The notes beneath the pieces were generated by a model. That model was not told the origin of the DNA, made no database searches, and saw nothing but the letters and a program-made list of their open reading frames with translations. From the NCBI GenBank assembly GCA_038230695.1, contig JBBRMT010000037.1, positions 1-24,674 of the forward strand: a stretch of DNA of 24,674 nucleotides, given 5' to 3'. This DNA comes from QHBQ01 sp038230695 (lineage in GTDB: Bacteria > Chloroflexota > Chloroflexia > QHBQ01). Below are positions 7,659 to 14,432 of this stretch, one piece after another. Each line of letters starts with the position of its first letter. The first letter of the stretch is position 1. The translations under genes were made by a program, and so were the position numbers.

Positions 7659-8791
7659 GAGTTATCATAACCGGCGGCGGCACGGGCGGCCACGTCAGCC
7701 CGGCGGTGGCGGTGATCGAAGAGTTGCGGGCGCAGAGTGAGGCCGAGGGCTGGCCGCTGGCCCTGCTATATATTGGCTCGAAGGCGGGCGCAGAGCGCGA
7801 GATAATCAGCGCGATGGGCATACCTTACGTTAGCGTGCCGGTGGGCAAGTTGCGCCGCTACCTGTCGTGGAAGACCCCGCCGGATATGGCCCGCATCCCG
7901 CTCGGAGTGGTTATGGCTGCAAGGCAGGTAAGCCGCTTCAAGCCCGATGTGATCTTCAGCACCGGCGGCTTCGTCAGCGTGCCGACGGTAATGGCGGGCT
8001 GGCTGCGTCGTGTGCCGTCGCTGGTGCATGAGCAGACCGCATTGGTGGGGCTGGCGAACCGCATCGCCGCCCGCTTCGCCAGCGTGGTGGCGATCAGCTA
8101 CGAGAGTTCACGTCCATATTTTGCCAGGGCGCGGCGGGTAATATTGACCGGCAATCCGGTGCGTCAGGTGGTGTTTGGCGGCGACGCAGCGCAATGCTAC
8201 CATCGTTTCGGGCTGGACAGCAGTGTGCCGCTAGTCTACGTTACCGGCGGGGCGCAGGGTTCACACATAATCAACACAGCAGTGGCAGCCGCGCTGCCGC
8301 AGTTGCTGGCGCGGGCGGCGATCGTGCATCAGTGCGGCAATGGGCCGGACGGTAGTGGCACGGATCTGCGCGATTTGCAGGCGCAGCGGTCAGCGTTGCC
8401 CTCCGATTTGCAGGCGCGATATGTAGTGATGCCATTCGTGCGCGACGAAATTGCCGACATCTACGCCGCTGCCCGCCTGGTAATTGGCCGTAGCGGAGCG
8501 GGTACGGTCAATGAACTGGCCGCGCTCGGTAAGCCTGCTATCCTGGTGCCGCTGGCGAGCAGCGCCGAGGGCGAGCAGATGCGTAACGCCGAGATGATGC
8601 GTGACGCTGGCGGCGCGGTCATCATCCCCGAAGTGGAATTGAACGCCGATACCTTGAGCGCAAAGGTGGGTGAATTGCTTGCTGATGCCCCTGGCCTCGT
8701 CGCGATGGGTCAGGCCGCCCACAGTCTGGCCCAACCTCATGCCGCCGCCGCTATCGTCGCAATGCTTCGCGAACTGGCTCGAAGCTCTTAA
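7655..8791 (+). CDS. murG: UDP-GlcNAc : lipid I N-acetylglucosaminyltransferase (MurG)
   Basis: MurG transfers GlcNAc to lipid I to make lipid II at the inner face of the membrane. The 378 residues show GGGTGGHVSPA near the N-terminus, FSTGGFVSVP, VHEQTALVGLANR, TGNPVR, YVTGGAQGSHIIN and the donor-binding GRSGAGTVNELAALGKPAILVP in that order. The following loop reads SSAEGEQMRNAEMM, where many homologues have DHQxxNA; the Gln and Asn are kept. The start is GTG at 7655, inside the end of the DUF3465 gene. murG stands apart from other cell-wall genes except murE, 3 kb upstream. Confidence 0.95.
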   Translation: MRVIITGGGTGGHVSPAVAVIEELRAQSEAEGWPLALLYIGSKAGAEREIISAMGIPYVSVPVGKLRRYLSWKTPPDMARIPLGVVMAARQVSRFKPDVIFSTGGFVSVPTVMAGWLRRVPSLVHEQTALVGLANRIAARFASVVAISYESSRPYFARARRVILTGNPVRQVVFGGDAAQCYHRFGLDSSVPLVYVTGGAQGSHIINTAVAAALPQLLARAAIVHQCGNGPDGSGTDLRDLQAQRSALPSDLQARYVVMPFVRDEIADIYAAARLVIGRSGAGTVNELAALGKPAILVPLASSAEGEQMRNAEMMRDAGGAVIIPEVELNADTLSAKVGELLADAPGLVAMGQAAHSLAQPHAAAAIVAMLRELARSS

Positions 8792-8820
8792 TCTACAATC
8801 TACAATCTGCAATCTACAAT
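8791..8820. repeat. heptamer tandem repeat (ATCTACA type)
   Basis: ATCTACA, ATCTACA, ATCTGCA, ATCTACA and a partial copy. It begins at the last base of the murG stop codon. Confidence 0.8.
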
Positions 8821-8830
8821 CCCAAAGGCG

Positions 8831-8846
8831 TGGCACATAATTTGCA
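8831..8846 (+). promoter_or_regulatory. sigma-54-type (-24/-12) promoter
   Basis: TGGCAC (8831-8836), five bases, then TTGCA (8842-8846). The GG and GC dinucleotides are 12 bases apart, as in the sigma-54 consensus. It lies 51 bases before the start of the hypothetical gene at 8897. Whether this organism has RpoN cannot be told from the window. Confidence 0.45.
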
Positions 8847-8896
8847 CCTCTTGAATAAAGGCGTAGTTTTATGGTTTTAACAAGAGGAGGGCAATT

Positions 8897-9571
8897 ATGG
8901 ACAAAACGAACGTAGTTGATAGCAGCAACGCTATTCCGGTAGTCGCTGGTAGCGACAACGCAACCATCGCGCAGATGGCGCCGCAGGCGATCGCCGCGCT
9001 GGGTGGCGCAGGTACGCGCCTGGCGAGTGGCTTCAATAACGGCCAGGCAGCGATCCGCGCCCATCTGGAGAAGGCCATGGGCGTAAACGAGCTTGATGCC
9101 GATAAGCTGGTGAAGACGCTGATCGAGACCAACCGCCTGCAATTCGTGGGCAAGGGTGAGCAGCCACCCGCGCCGCAGGGTCAAGCTAACCCCGGCAGCG
9201 ATCAGGGGTGGGCAGCAAATACAGCCGACTCCGGTGATAGTTTCTCAGGTGAGGGCAGCACCGGAGCCGCCACTAACGAAAGTGGCGACACCTCAGCGCT
9301 GCCCGACCCCGCGCATCTGGCTTACAACCCGCTGGTCAACGCTGCGGCAGAGATGGCCCCCGGCAACGTAATGGCAGTGCCAACCGTGCCAAACGAGGCC
9401 AATGTGGAATCGGCCCAGCATGAGGCAGGTACGGTGCAGAGGGCCCGCGCCTTCACCCCAGCGGCAGTGATCGGCACGATGGGCTACCACAACGCCGGGC
9501 TGATGATGTCTCCCGGCCCGATGGATACTGACGCTAGCGACAGCGATGGCGAGTGGTATCTGGTGGGTTAG
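8897..9571 (+). CDS. hypothetical protein, 224 residues
   Basis: The ATG is preceded by a strong AAGAGGAGGG site. I do not recognise a family. The first 85 residues look like a folded helical domain (IAQMAPQAIAALGGAGTRLA, then IRAHLEKAMGV and ADKLVKTLIETNRLQFV, which recalls a winged-helix-like end). Residues 90-135 are low-complexity and rich in Gly, Ser, Asn, Asp and Pro. The C-terminus ends in acidic TDASDSDGEWYLVG. There is no signal peptide or membrane segment. The gene stands alone between repeat-filled spacers and carries a sigma-54-like promoter, suggesting conditional expression. Confidence 0.7.
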   Translation: MDKTNVVDSSNAIPVVAGSDNATIAQMAPQAIAALGGAGTRLASGFNNGQAAIRAHLEKAMGVNELDADKLVKTLIETNRLQFVGKGEQPPAPQGQANPGSDQGWAANTADSGDSFSGEGSTGAATNESGDTSALPDPAHLAYNPLVNAAAEMAPGNVMAVPTVPNEANVESAQHEAGTVQRARAFTPAAVIGTMGYHNAGLMMSPGPMDTDASDSDGEWYLVG

Positions 9572-9619
9572 CATAGTGATGAGCGTTGAGAAAGTGTCTA
9601 AAAAGCCATTCTGTTGTTC

Positions 9620-9660
9620 GTAGGGGCGAACAACGGTTCGCCCCATAGGGTGGGTTGACA
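9620..9660. repeat. GTAGGGGCG palindrome ending in a -35 box
   Basis: GTAGGGGCGAACAACGG with the opposite arm TTCGCCCC (9620-9644), then ATAGGGTGGGTTGACA. The right part resembles the 44-bp units at 1628-1759. Confidence 0.75.
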
Positions 9661-9684
9661 GCCAGCAGCGGCAAACGGTAGAAT
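9655..9684 (+). promoter_or_regulatory. promoter of the GIY-YIG/cyclodeaminase fusion gene
   Basis: TTGACA (9655-9660), an 18-base spacer and TAGAAT (9679-9684). The ATG at 9694 is about nine bases after the -10 box and lacks a ribosome binding site, so the transcript may be nearly leaderless. Confidence 0.6.
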
Positions 9685-9693
9685 AAGCAAGCC

Positions 9694-10548
9694 ATGAGCG
9701 CCTACGTTTACCTGCTGCGGTGCGCCGATGATACCCTGTATACCGGCTGGACCAACGATATCGCCCGCCGACTGGCGCGGCATCAGGCTGGACGCGGGGC
9801 GAAGTACACCCGCGCCCGTCTGCCTGTGCGCCTGGCGTATTATGAGGAGTTGACCGACGCGACCGCCGCCCGCAAGCGCGAGTACGTTTTGCGCCATCTG
9901 CCGCGCCGCACCAAGCAGGCGCTGATTGCCCAGGCTGATATTGGCAAGTTGATAGTTGAAAATGGAGAGAAAATGCTGCAAGATTTGAAGGTTAGCGCGT
10001 TTCTGGATGAGTTGGCTTCATCATCACCAGCCCCAGGTGGAGGTAGTGTCGCGGCGCTAGCGGGCGCGATGGCTGCCGCGCTGGTAAGCATGGTTTGCAA
10101 CCTGACGGTAGGCAACGACAAGTATAAGGATGCTGAGGCGATCATGCGCCAGACAGTGGTCCAGGCCGAGCAGTTGCGAACCCAATTGACTGCCCTGATG
10201 GAGCAGGATACCAACGCCTACAGTGCGGTGATCGCCAGCTACAGGCTGCCCAAGGATACCGACGAGCAGAAGACCGTTCGCAGTGCGGCGATTCAAGCCG
10301 CGCTCAAGCAGGCGGTGGAGGTGCCGTTGGCAATCGCCGAGGCCGCCGCGCCTCTCCATGCCCTGGCCCAAACCGCGCAGCAGCACGGCAACCCCAACGC
10401 CGCCAGCGATGCTTACGTTGCCCAGATTTTGGCCGACACGGCCATCAAGGCTGCGCTGGCAAACGCCGACATCAATCTGCCCAGCATCAAGGATGCCGAT
10501 TACGTAGCTGCCTCGCGGGTGCGCATCACTGCCCTACAGAAGTTATGA
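9694..10548 (+). CDS. fusion of a GIY-YIG nuclease-like domain and a cyclodeaminase/cyclohydrolase-like domain
   Basis: Residues 1-82 are a GIY-YIG domain of the small UPF0213/YhbQ type: YVYLLRC, LYTGWTNDIARRLARH with the conserved Arg26, then YYEELTDATAARKRE. Residues 94-284 are homologous to formiminotetrahydrofolate cyclodeaminase/methenyl-THF cyclohydrolase (FchA type), marked by SSPAPGGGSVAALAGAMAAA, NLTVGNDKYKD and MEQDTNAYSAV. The second domain is a folate enzyme in one-carbon metabolism, while the first family cuts or binds nucleic acid. The two are normally separate genes. The linker KLIVENGEK comes from a heptamer pair (AGTTGAT AGTTGAA). ATG 9973 lies at the domain border with GGAGA five bases upstream, so the second domain may also be made alone. 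Confidence 0.85.
   Translation: MSAYVYLLRCADDTLYTGWTNDIARRLARHQAGRGAKYTRARLPVRLAYYEELTDATAARKREYVLRHLPRRTKQALIAQADIGKLIVENGEKMLQDLKVSAFLDELASSSPAPGGGSVAALAGAMAAALVSMVCNLTVGNDKYKDAEAIMRQTVVQAEQLRTQLTALMEQDTNAYSAVIASYRLPKDTDEQKTVRSAAIQAALKQAVEVPLAIAEAAAPLHALAQTAQQHGNPNAASDAYVAQILADTAIKAALANADINLPSIKDADYVAASRVRITALQKL
9947..9960. repeat. heptamer pair at the fusion joint
   Basis: AGTTGAT followed by AGTTGAA, read in frame as part of the inter-domain linker. Confidence 0.5.
9962..9975 (+). promoter_or_regulatory. internal ribosome binding site and start codon for the cyclodeaminase domain
   Basis: ATGGAGAG is followed by ATG at 9973, in frame with the fusion and at the exact start of the second domain. 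This fits a former separate gene start that may still be used. Confidence 0.45.
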
Positions 10549-10671
10549 GTTTTGAGTTTTGAGTTAGTCATAGTCCCTACTGATAACTCACACCCGATGA
10601 AAAGTGAAGGATAGTAAAGTGACTCGTAGTACAGCTGATTCTGAACTCAAAACTCAAAACTCAAAACTCAT
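10546..10671. repeat. inverted pair of heptamer arrays (TGAGTTT / AACTCAA)
   Basis: Three TGAGTTT-type units at 10546-10566 start in the stop codon of the fusion gene. Four AACTCAA-type units at 10644-10671 are their reverse complement. The second array is translated as the N-terminus of the GT39-like protein. Confidence 0.8.
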
Positions 10672-12805
10672 AATTACGATTGCGTTTGCCATCTTCATCC
10701 TCGCCCTGGCAGTGCGTGTCTATGGTATCGGCTTTGGCCTACCCTACGCCGACCAGCCCGACGAGCCAAGCGTGGCCGACAAGGCGCTGAAGATGTTGCA
10801 AAGCGGCGACCTCAACCCCCACTACTTTGTCTATCCCACCCTGTATTACTATATGCAGGCGGCGCTCTATGGGATACGCATCCTATGGCAGCGGCTGATC
10901 GGCCAGCCAGTCAACCTTGCCAGCGTATTGCCCACCGACTTCTACCTATGGGGACGGATGCTAACTGCGCTGCTGGGCGCAGGCGCTAGCCTGCTGGTGT
11001 TTGTCACCGGGCGGCGGTTGTATGGCACAGCTGTGGGACTTGCGGCGACCCTGTTCATCGCTTTCAACAGCATCAGCATCCTCAACTCGCAGTTCATCAC
11101 TACCGATGTGCCAGCGATGTTCTTCACCGCGCTAGCCTTCCTGCTAATCGTGCGGTTGTTGCCAGCAAATGCAAGGCAGGATAAAACCCGCCCCAATAAT
11201 GTCTCTGTAGGGGCGCAATTCAGTGCAACCCAGGCAGGGCGGGCCACCGCCCGCCCCTACGACAATCAACCCTCTCAGCACTCAGCACTCAGCACTCAGC
11301 ACTACGTCTGGCTGGGCGTTGCGATGGGCCTGGCGGTGGGGACGAAGTACAATGCCGCGATAATCGGGTTGCCCTTCCTGCTGGCGCATGGCTACGCGGT
11401 AGGCTGGCGACCAGCCCGCTTCTTTAGCCTGCGGCTGTGGCTGGCAATCGGCGCAGCGGTGGCCGCGTTCGTGCTGACCAGCCCATTTGTGCTGCTCGAT
11501 TTCTCCAACGCGCTGAAGGATATTCAGTCGGTCATCACCCACTACAAAGTCACGGGGCATAAGGGCTTTCAGTCGGATCAGCCCTGGCTGACTTATCTGA
11601 CCACCATATGGGGAGGGGACAAGTTGGTGACGCTGCTGGCGGGCCTGGGGTTGATTCTCGCTGTGATACGGCATCGTGCCGCCGATGTGGTGTTGCTATC
11701 GTTCCCCATTGCCTACTTCATCACCATGAGCCAGTATATCGTGGTCTTTCCCCGCAACCTGCTGCCGATGCTGCCGTTTGTCGCACTCCTCGCCGCGATA
11801 CCGCTGGGCTGGCTTCGTGATATGTTTGTTAGCAGCAAGTTGCAGTTGCCAGAGCGCGCGTTGATGGCGGGACTTGCGCTAATCGCCATTGTCAGCGTGA
11901 CCGCGCCAGCCGTGGCAGCGTTCCAGAACGATGCGAAGAACAGCGGCACAGACACGCGCACCCTGGCAAGCGGCTGGCTGAACAGCAATGCGCCACCCGC
12001 AGCCAAGCTTTGGCTGGAGCCGTTTTCGCTGCTGCTGCCTGCCGATCGCTATATAATAGAGGGGGGCGATGGCGCAATCGGCCACGATATTAGCTGGTAT
12101 GGGCAGCAACGGTACGATTACGTGGTGGTAAGCGAGGGCTATTATGGCAAGTTCCTGGCCGATCCGCAGACTTACCAGAGCGAAGTGGCTGGCTACGCCA
12201 ATTGGTTCAAGACCGCCGCGCGTTATCTGGCGGTCGAGTACCCCCGTAGCGAGACTAGCTCAGGCCCAACCATACGCATCTATCGCACCGGCTATCAGCG
12301 GCCCAGCGCAACGATGGTTAAACCGCAACATCCCCTCAGCGTCACGCTAACCGAAGTGGGCGGCGGTAGTATCACGCTGCTGGGGTACGATGTAGGCGTG
12401 GGTAAGGCGGGCGGTAGCCTGCCACTCACCCTCTACTGGCGCTGCGATACGCTGCTGAAGGCCGACTATAACGTATTCGTCCACCTGCTGGATGCCAAAG
12501 GCGCGACTATCGCCCAGCGCGACACCCCTCCGCGCTCCGGCGCTTATCCTACCAGCCACTGGCAAGCAGGGGAGGTGGTGGTAGACGAGCAGGATGTGTC
12601 TCTGCCCGCTGGTGTCAATCTCTCTACTTATCAGATACAGGTGGGGATGTATCTGCCCAGCGGCGCACGGCTGAACACCGCTGATGGCAGCGGCGCAGTC
12701 ACGCTGCGGTTAAGTTTTGAGTTTCGCTATTGCAAACAACAAGGGCGCACATTAGTGCGCCCTAGTGGTGTAAATCCTAACTTAAAACTCAGCCCTCAGA
12801 ACTAA
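10619..12805 (+). CDS. multispanning GT39-like (ArnT/PMT family) glycosyltransferase
   Basis: This 728-residue protein has about a dozen hydrophobic segments. The first extracytoplasmic loop carries GLPYADQPDEPSVADKAL, matching the acidic catalytic motif of GT-C fold enzymes, and HYFVYPTLYYYM follows. Such enzymes use polyprenyl-linked sugars to modify proteins, lipids or polymers. A soluble C-terminal region (from about 570) has LTLYWRCDTLLKADYNVFVHLLDA, common in family members from Chloroflexota. GTG 10619 is preferred, since GAAGGA lies seven bases upstream; GTG 10604 in frame is an alternative. Three segments come from repeats: the N-terminus (SELKTQNSKL), residues around 190-230 between two membrane helices (VSVGAQFSATQAGRATARPY then SALSTQH), and the C-terminal tail after FEFRYC. 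These may disturb the protein or sit in loops. Confidence 0.8.
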   Translation: MTRSTADSELKTQNSKLIITIAFAIFILALAVRVYGIGFGLPYADQPDEPSVADKALKMLQSGDLNPHYFVYPTLYYYMQAALYGIRILWQRLIGQPVNLASVLPTDFYLWGRMLTALLGAGASLLVFVTGRRLYGTAVGLAATLFIAFNSISILNSQFITTDVPAMFFTALAFLLIVRLLPANARQDKTRPNNVSVGAQFSATQAGRATARPYDNQPSQHSALSTQHYVWLGVAMGLAVGTKYNAAIIGLPFLLAHGYAVGWRPARFFSLRLWLAIGAAVAAFVLTSPFVLLDFSNALKDIQSVITHYKVTGHKGFQSDQPWLTYLTTIWGGDKLVTLLAGLGLILAVIRHRAADVVLLSFPIAYFITMSQYIVVFPRNLLPMLPFVALLAAIPLGWLRDMFVSSKLQLPERALMAGLALIAIVSVTAPAVAAFQNDAKNSGTDTRTLASGWLNSNAPPAAKLWLEPFSLLLPADRYIIEGGDGAIGHDISWYGQQRYDYVVVSEGYYGKFLADPQTYQSEVAGYANWFKTAARYLAVEYPRSETSSGPTIRIYRTGYQRPSATMVKPQHPLSVTLTEVGGGSITLLGYDVGVGKAGGSLPLTLYWRCDTLLKADYNVFVHLLDAKGATIAQRDTPPRSGAYPTSHWQAGEVVVDEQDVSLPAGVNLSTYQIQVGMYLPSGARLNTADGSGAVTLRLSFEFRYCKQQGRTLVRPSGVNPNLKLSPQN
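11207..11301. repeat. palindrome plus heptamer array inside the GT39-like gene
   Basis: GTAGGGGCGC...GCGCCCCTAC-type element at 11207-11260 with a long internal part, followed by four copies of CTCAGCA at 11274-11301. All is read in frame. Confidence 0.75.
12742..12763. repeat. AGGGCGCAC palindrome in the 3' end of the GT39-like gene
   Basis: Nine-base arms AGGGCGCAC and GTGCGCCCT around ATTA. It could fold as a hairpin but lacks a T tract. It encodes part of the C-terminal tail. Confidence 0.6.
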
Positions 12806-12841
12806 AACTTATACCACTTCCAGCGGGTAATGCGGTAAATC

Positions 12842-12862
12842 GTAGGGGCGGTGGCCCGCCAC
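12842..12862. repeat. GTAGGGGCGG-type palindrome between convergent genes
   Basis: GTAGGGGCGGTGGCCCGCCAC lies in the 105-base gap between the GT39-like gene and the convergent PQQ-type gene. It may work as a terminator for both. Confidence 0.45.
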
Positions 12863-12910
12863 GCAGCGCCAACAATGCTGATTTTACCGTATCACCCAGG
12901 CGAACGGGTA

Positions 12911-14206
12911 TTACTGCAAGTCCTGCAGGGGGATGGCGAACATATCTCCCTTTTTAGTGCCAACATAGATGGAGCCGTTGATTAGAACCAGACCCTGGGG
13001 GCTGACCTTACCACCGAGGTCGCGGCGCTTGATCTCCGTGCCAGTCGCCAGGTCGAGGGTGTAGAGACTACCAGCCAGATTGACGAAGTATAGCTTGCCA
13101 TTGTAGATGACCGAACCACCCCGTATCGCGCCAGTTGCGTCCTTCTTCCACAGCAGCTTGCCAGTCTTCTGATCGAGCGCGTACATCGCCTTCGTCACCG
13201 GGCTGCCAACGTAGACTACTCCGTTGTAAGCCACAGGCACGCCGCACTTGTTGTCATCAATCATCGCCGCATCGCCCTCATCGAATGACCATACCAGGTT
13301 GCCGCTGCTCGCGTCGAAGGCATAAATGCCGTGGCCGCCGTAGCTGCCGTCGGCGTTGAGGCGAATAACCGAGTCGCTGAAAAGCAGGCCATCAGCGTAG
13401 GCCATGGAGCAATCGTCCATGCCGCCCAATTCTACTCCAGTGGTGCGCTTCGACCAGGTCATGCTGCGAGTGGTAATGTCAATTGCATAGATGGCGTTGG
13501 GGTCGGCCCCGCCGATGTACAAAATGTTGCCAACGATGTTAATTGAGGACATACTGATGTAGCTGCCCAGGTTTAGTTGCCAGATAAGCGCGCCATCACT
13601 GGCCCGCAAAGCCCGCAGCATCCGGTCGCCGCTGACAAAGTAGATTGCGCCATCCTTGTAGGCAGCAGTGGGCATATTCCCGCCTTCGGTGTTATATTGC
13701 CAGACCTTCGCACCGCTTTGAGCGTCGAAGGCGTAAATGGCGCTCGCGCCATTACCGCGTACCAGAATGGTTTGCCCGCGCCCGCCCTTGTCGCCGTTGT
13801 CCTGGGTAATACGATGGAAGTAACGATCGCCGCTGCCGACGAAGACTTTGCCCTCGGCCACAATCGGGTCACTCATAATCCAGTTGTTAACTGGCGCGTT
13901 CCACAGCAACGCGCCAGTAGTCGCATTGTAGGCGGTTAGCGCGTTGTTCATATCGCCAACGTAAGCGATGCCATTGGCAACGGATACGTTAGTGAAGGGA
14001 ACGTTATTGCTAGTGGTCTTCCAGCGCACCGCCTGGCTGGGGTCGCCAAAAACGGCATTGTTGCTGGGATCGAGGCGATATTTGCTCCAGGTGGTGGGCC
14101 ACTGGCTAGTCTGATCAGCACGGCTAATGCCAGTGAGGGTGATGAACATCATGCTGAGGACGGCGGCGCAGGCTACCCAGCGGGAGAGGCGAACATGGCG
14201 GGTCAT
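12911..14206 (-). CDS. exported PQQ-type beta-propeller repeat protein
   Basis: The 431-residue protein starts with a signal peptide (RHVRLSRWVACAAVLSMMFI ending near ISRADQ). At least seven blades of the PQQ/BamB-like propeller follow, marked by repeats such as ALTAYNATTGALLWNAP, IYAFDAQSGAKVWQYNT, LRALRASDGALIWQLN, IYAIDITTRSMTW, IYAFDASSGNLVWSFDE, MYALDQKTGKLLWKKDA and LYTLDLATGTEIKR. No enzyme motif or heme-binding site is present, so a binding or scaffolding role outside the membrane is more likely than alcohol dehydrogenase activity. The start is supported by AAAGGAGGT eight bases upstream. It is on the same strand as the complex I-like operon ending at 14433, but a 226-base gap with its own promoter separates them. 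Confidence 0.85.
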   Translation of the reverse strand: MTRHVRLSRWVACAAVLSMMFITLTGISRADQTSQWPTTWSKYRLDPSNNAVFGDPSQAVRWKTTSNNVPFTNVSVANGIAYVGDMNNALTAYNATTGALLWNAPVNNWIMSDPIVAEGKVFVGSGDRYFHRITQDNGDKGGRGQTILVRGNGASAIYAFDAQSGAKVWQYNTEGGNMPTAAYKDGAIYFVSGDRMLRALRASDGALIWQLNLGSYISMSSINIVGNILYIGGADPNAIYAIDITTRSMTWSKRTTGVELGGMDDCSMAYADGLLFSDSVIRLNADGSYGGHGIYAFDASSGNLVWSFDEGDAAMIDDNKCGVPVAYNGVVYVGSPVTKAMYALDQKTGKLLWKKDATGAIRGGSVIYNGKLYFVNLAGSLYTLDLATGTEIKRRDLGGKVSPQGLVLINGSIYVGTKKGDMFAIPLQDLQ

Positions 14207-14277
14207 TTGGTACTACCTCCTTTGGTGGTTGAAACAATGAGGCGTAATCTTATGATTGGTGTAATCAAGGCGGTGTT

Positions 14278-14306
14278 ATTGTACAATATAACATCTGAAT
14301 TGTACA
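14278..14306 (-). promoter_or_regulatory. operator-promoter of the PQQ-type gene
   Basis: Two ATTGTACA elements (14278-14285 and 14299-14306) repeat at 21 bases, two helical turns. The first is a full palindrome, ATTGTACAAT. On the minus strand an extended -10, TGTTATATT (TATATT at 14285-14290), lies between them. The arrangement suggests a repressor dimer site over the promoter. Confidence 0.45.
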
Positions 14307-14355
14307 GCGTATGATTCTAACTGGTTGCGCGTCATGTTCTTGCATACTCCAACAG

Positions 14356-14378
14356 GTCGAACAATGGTTCTCCCCTAC
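14356..14378. repeat. degenerate GTAGGGGCGAACAATGG palindrome
   Basis: GTCGAACAATGG with TTCTCCCCTAC, a decayed copy of the family, between the PQQ-type gene and the complex I-like operon. Confidence 0.5.
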
Positions 14379-14413
14379 AGACGCTGGCTCGGCAAGAACA
14401 ATGACGCGCACAA

Positions 14414-14431
14414 TTCTACCTTCTACCTTCC
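14414..14431. repeat. heptamer tandem repeat (TTCTACC)
   Basis: Two full TTCTACC units plus TTCC, ending two bases before the stop codon of the NuoM/HyfF-like gene. Confidence 0.7.
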
Positions 14432-14432
14432 C

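Noticed and set aside
8390..9184. 264-residue minus-strand frame
   Set aside because: It runs opposite to murG and the hypothetical gene and through a heptamer array, without family motifs.
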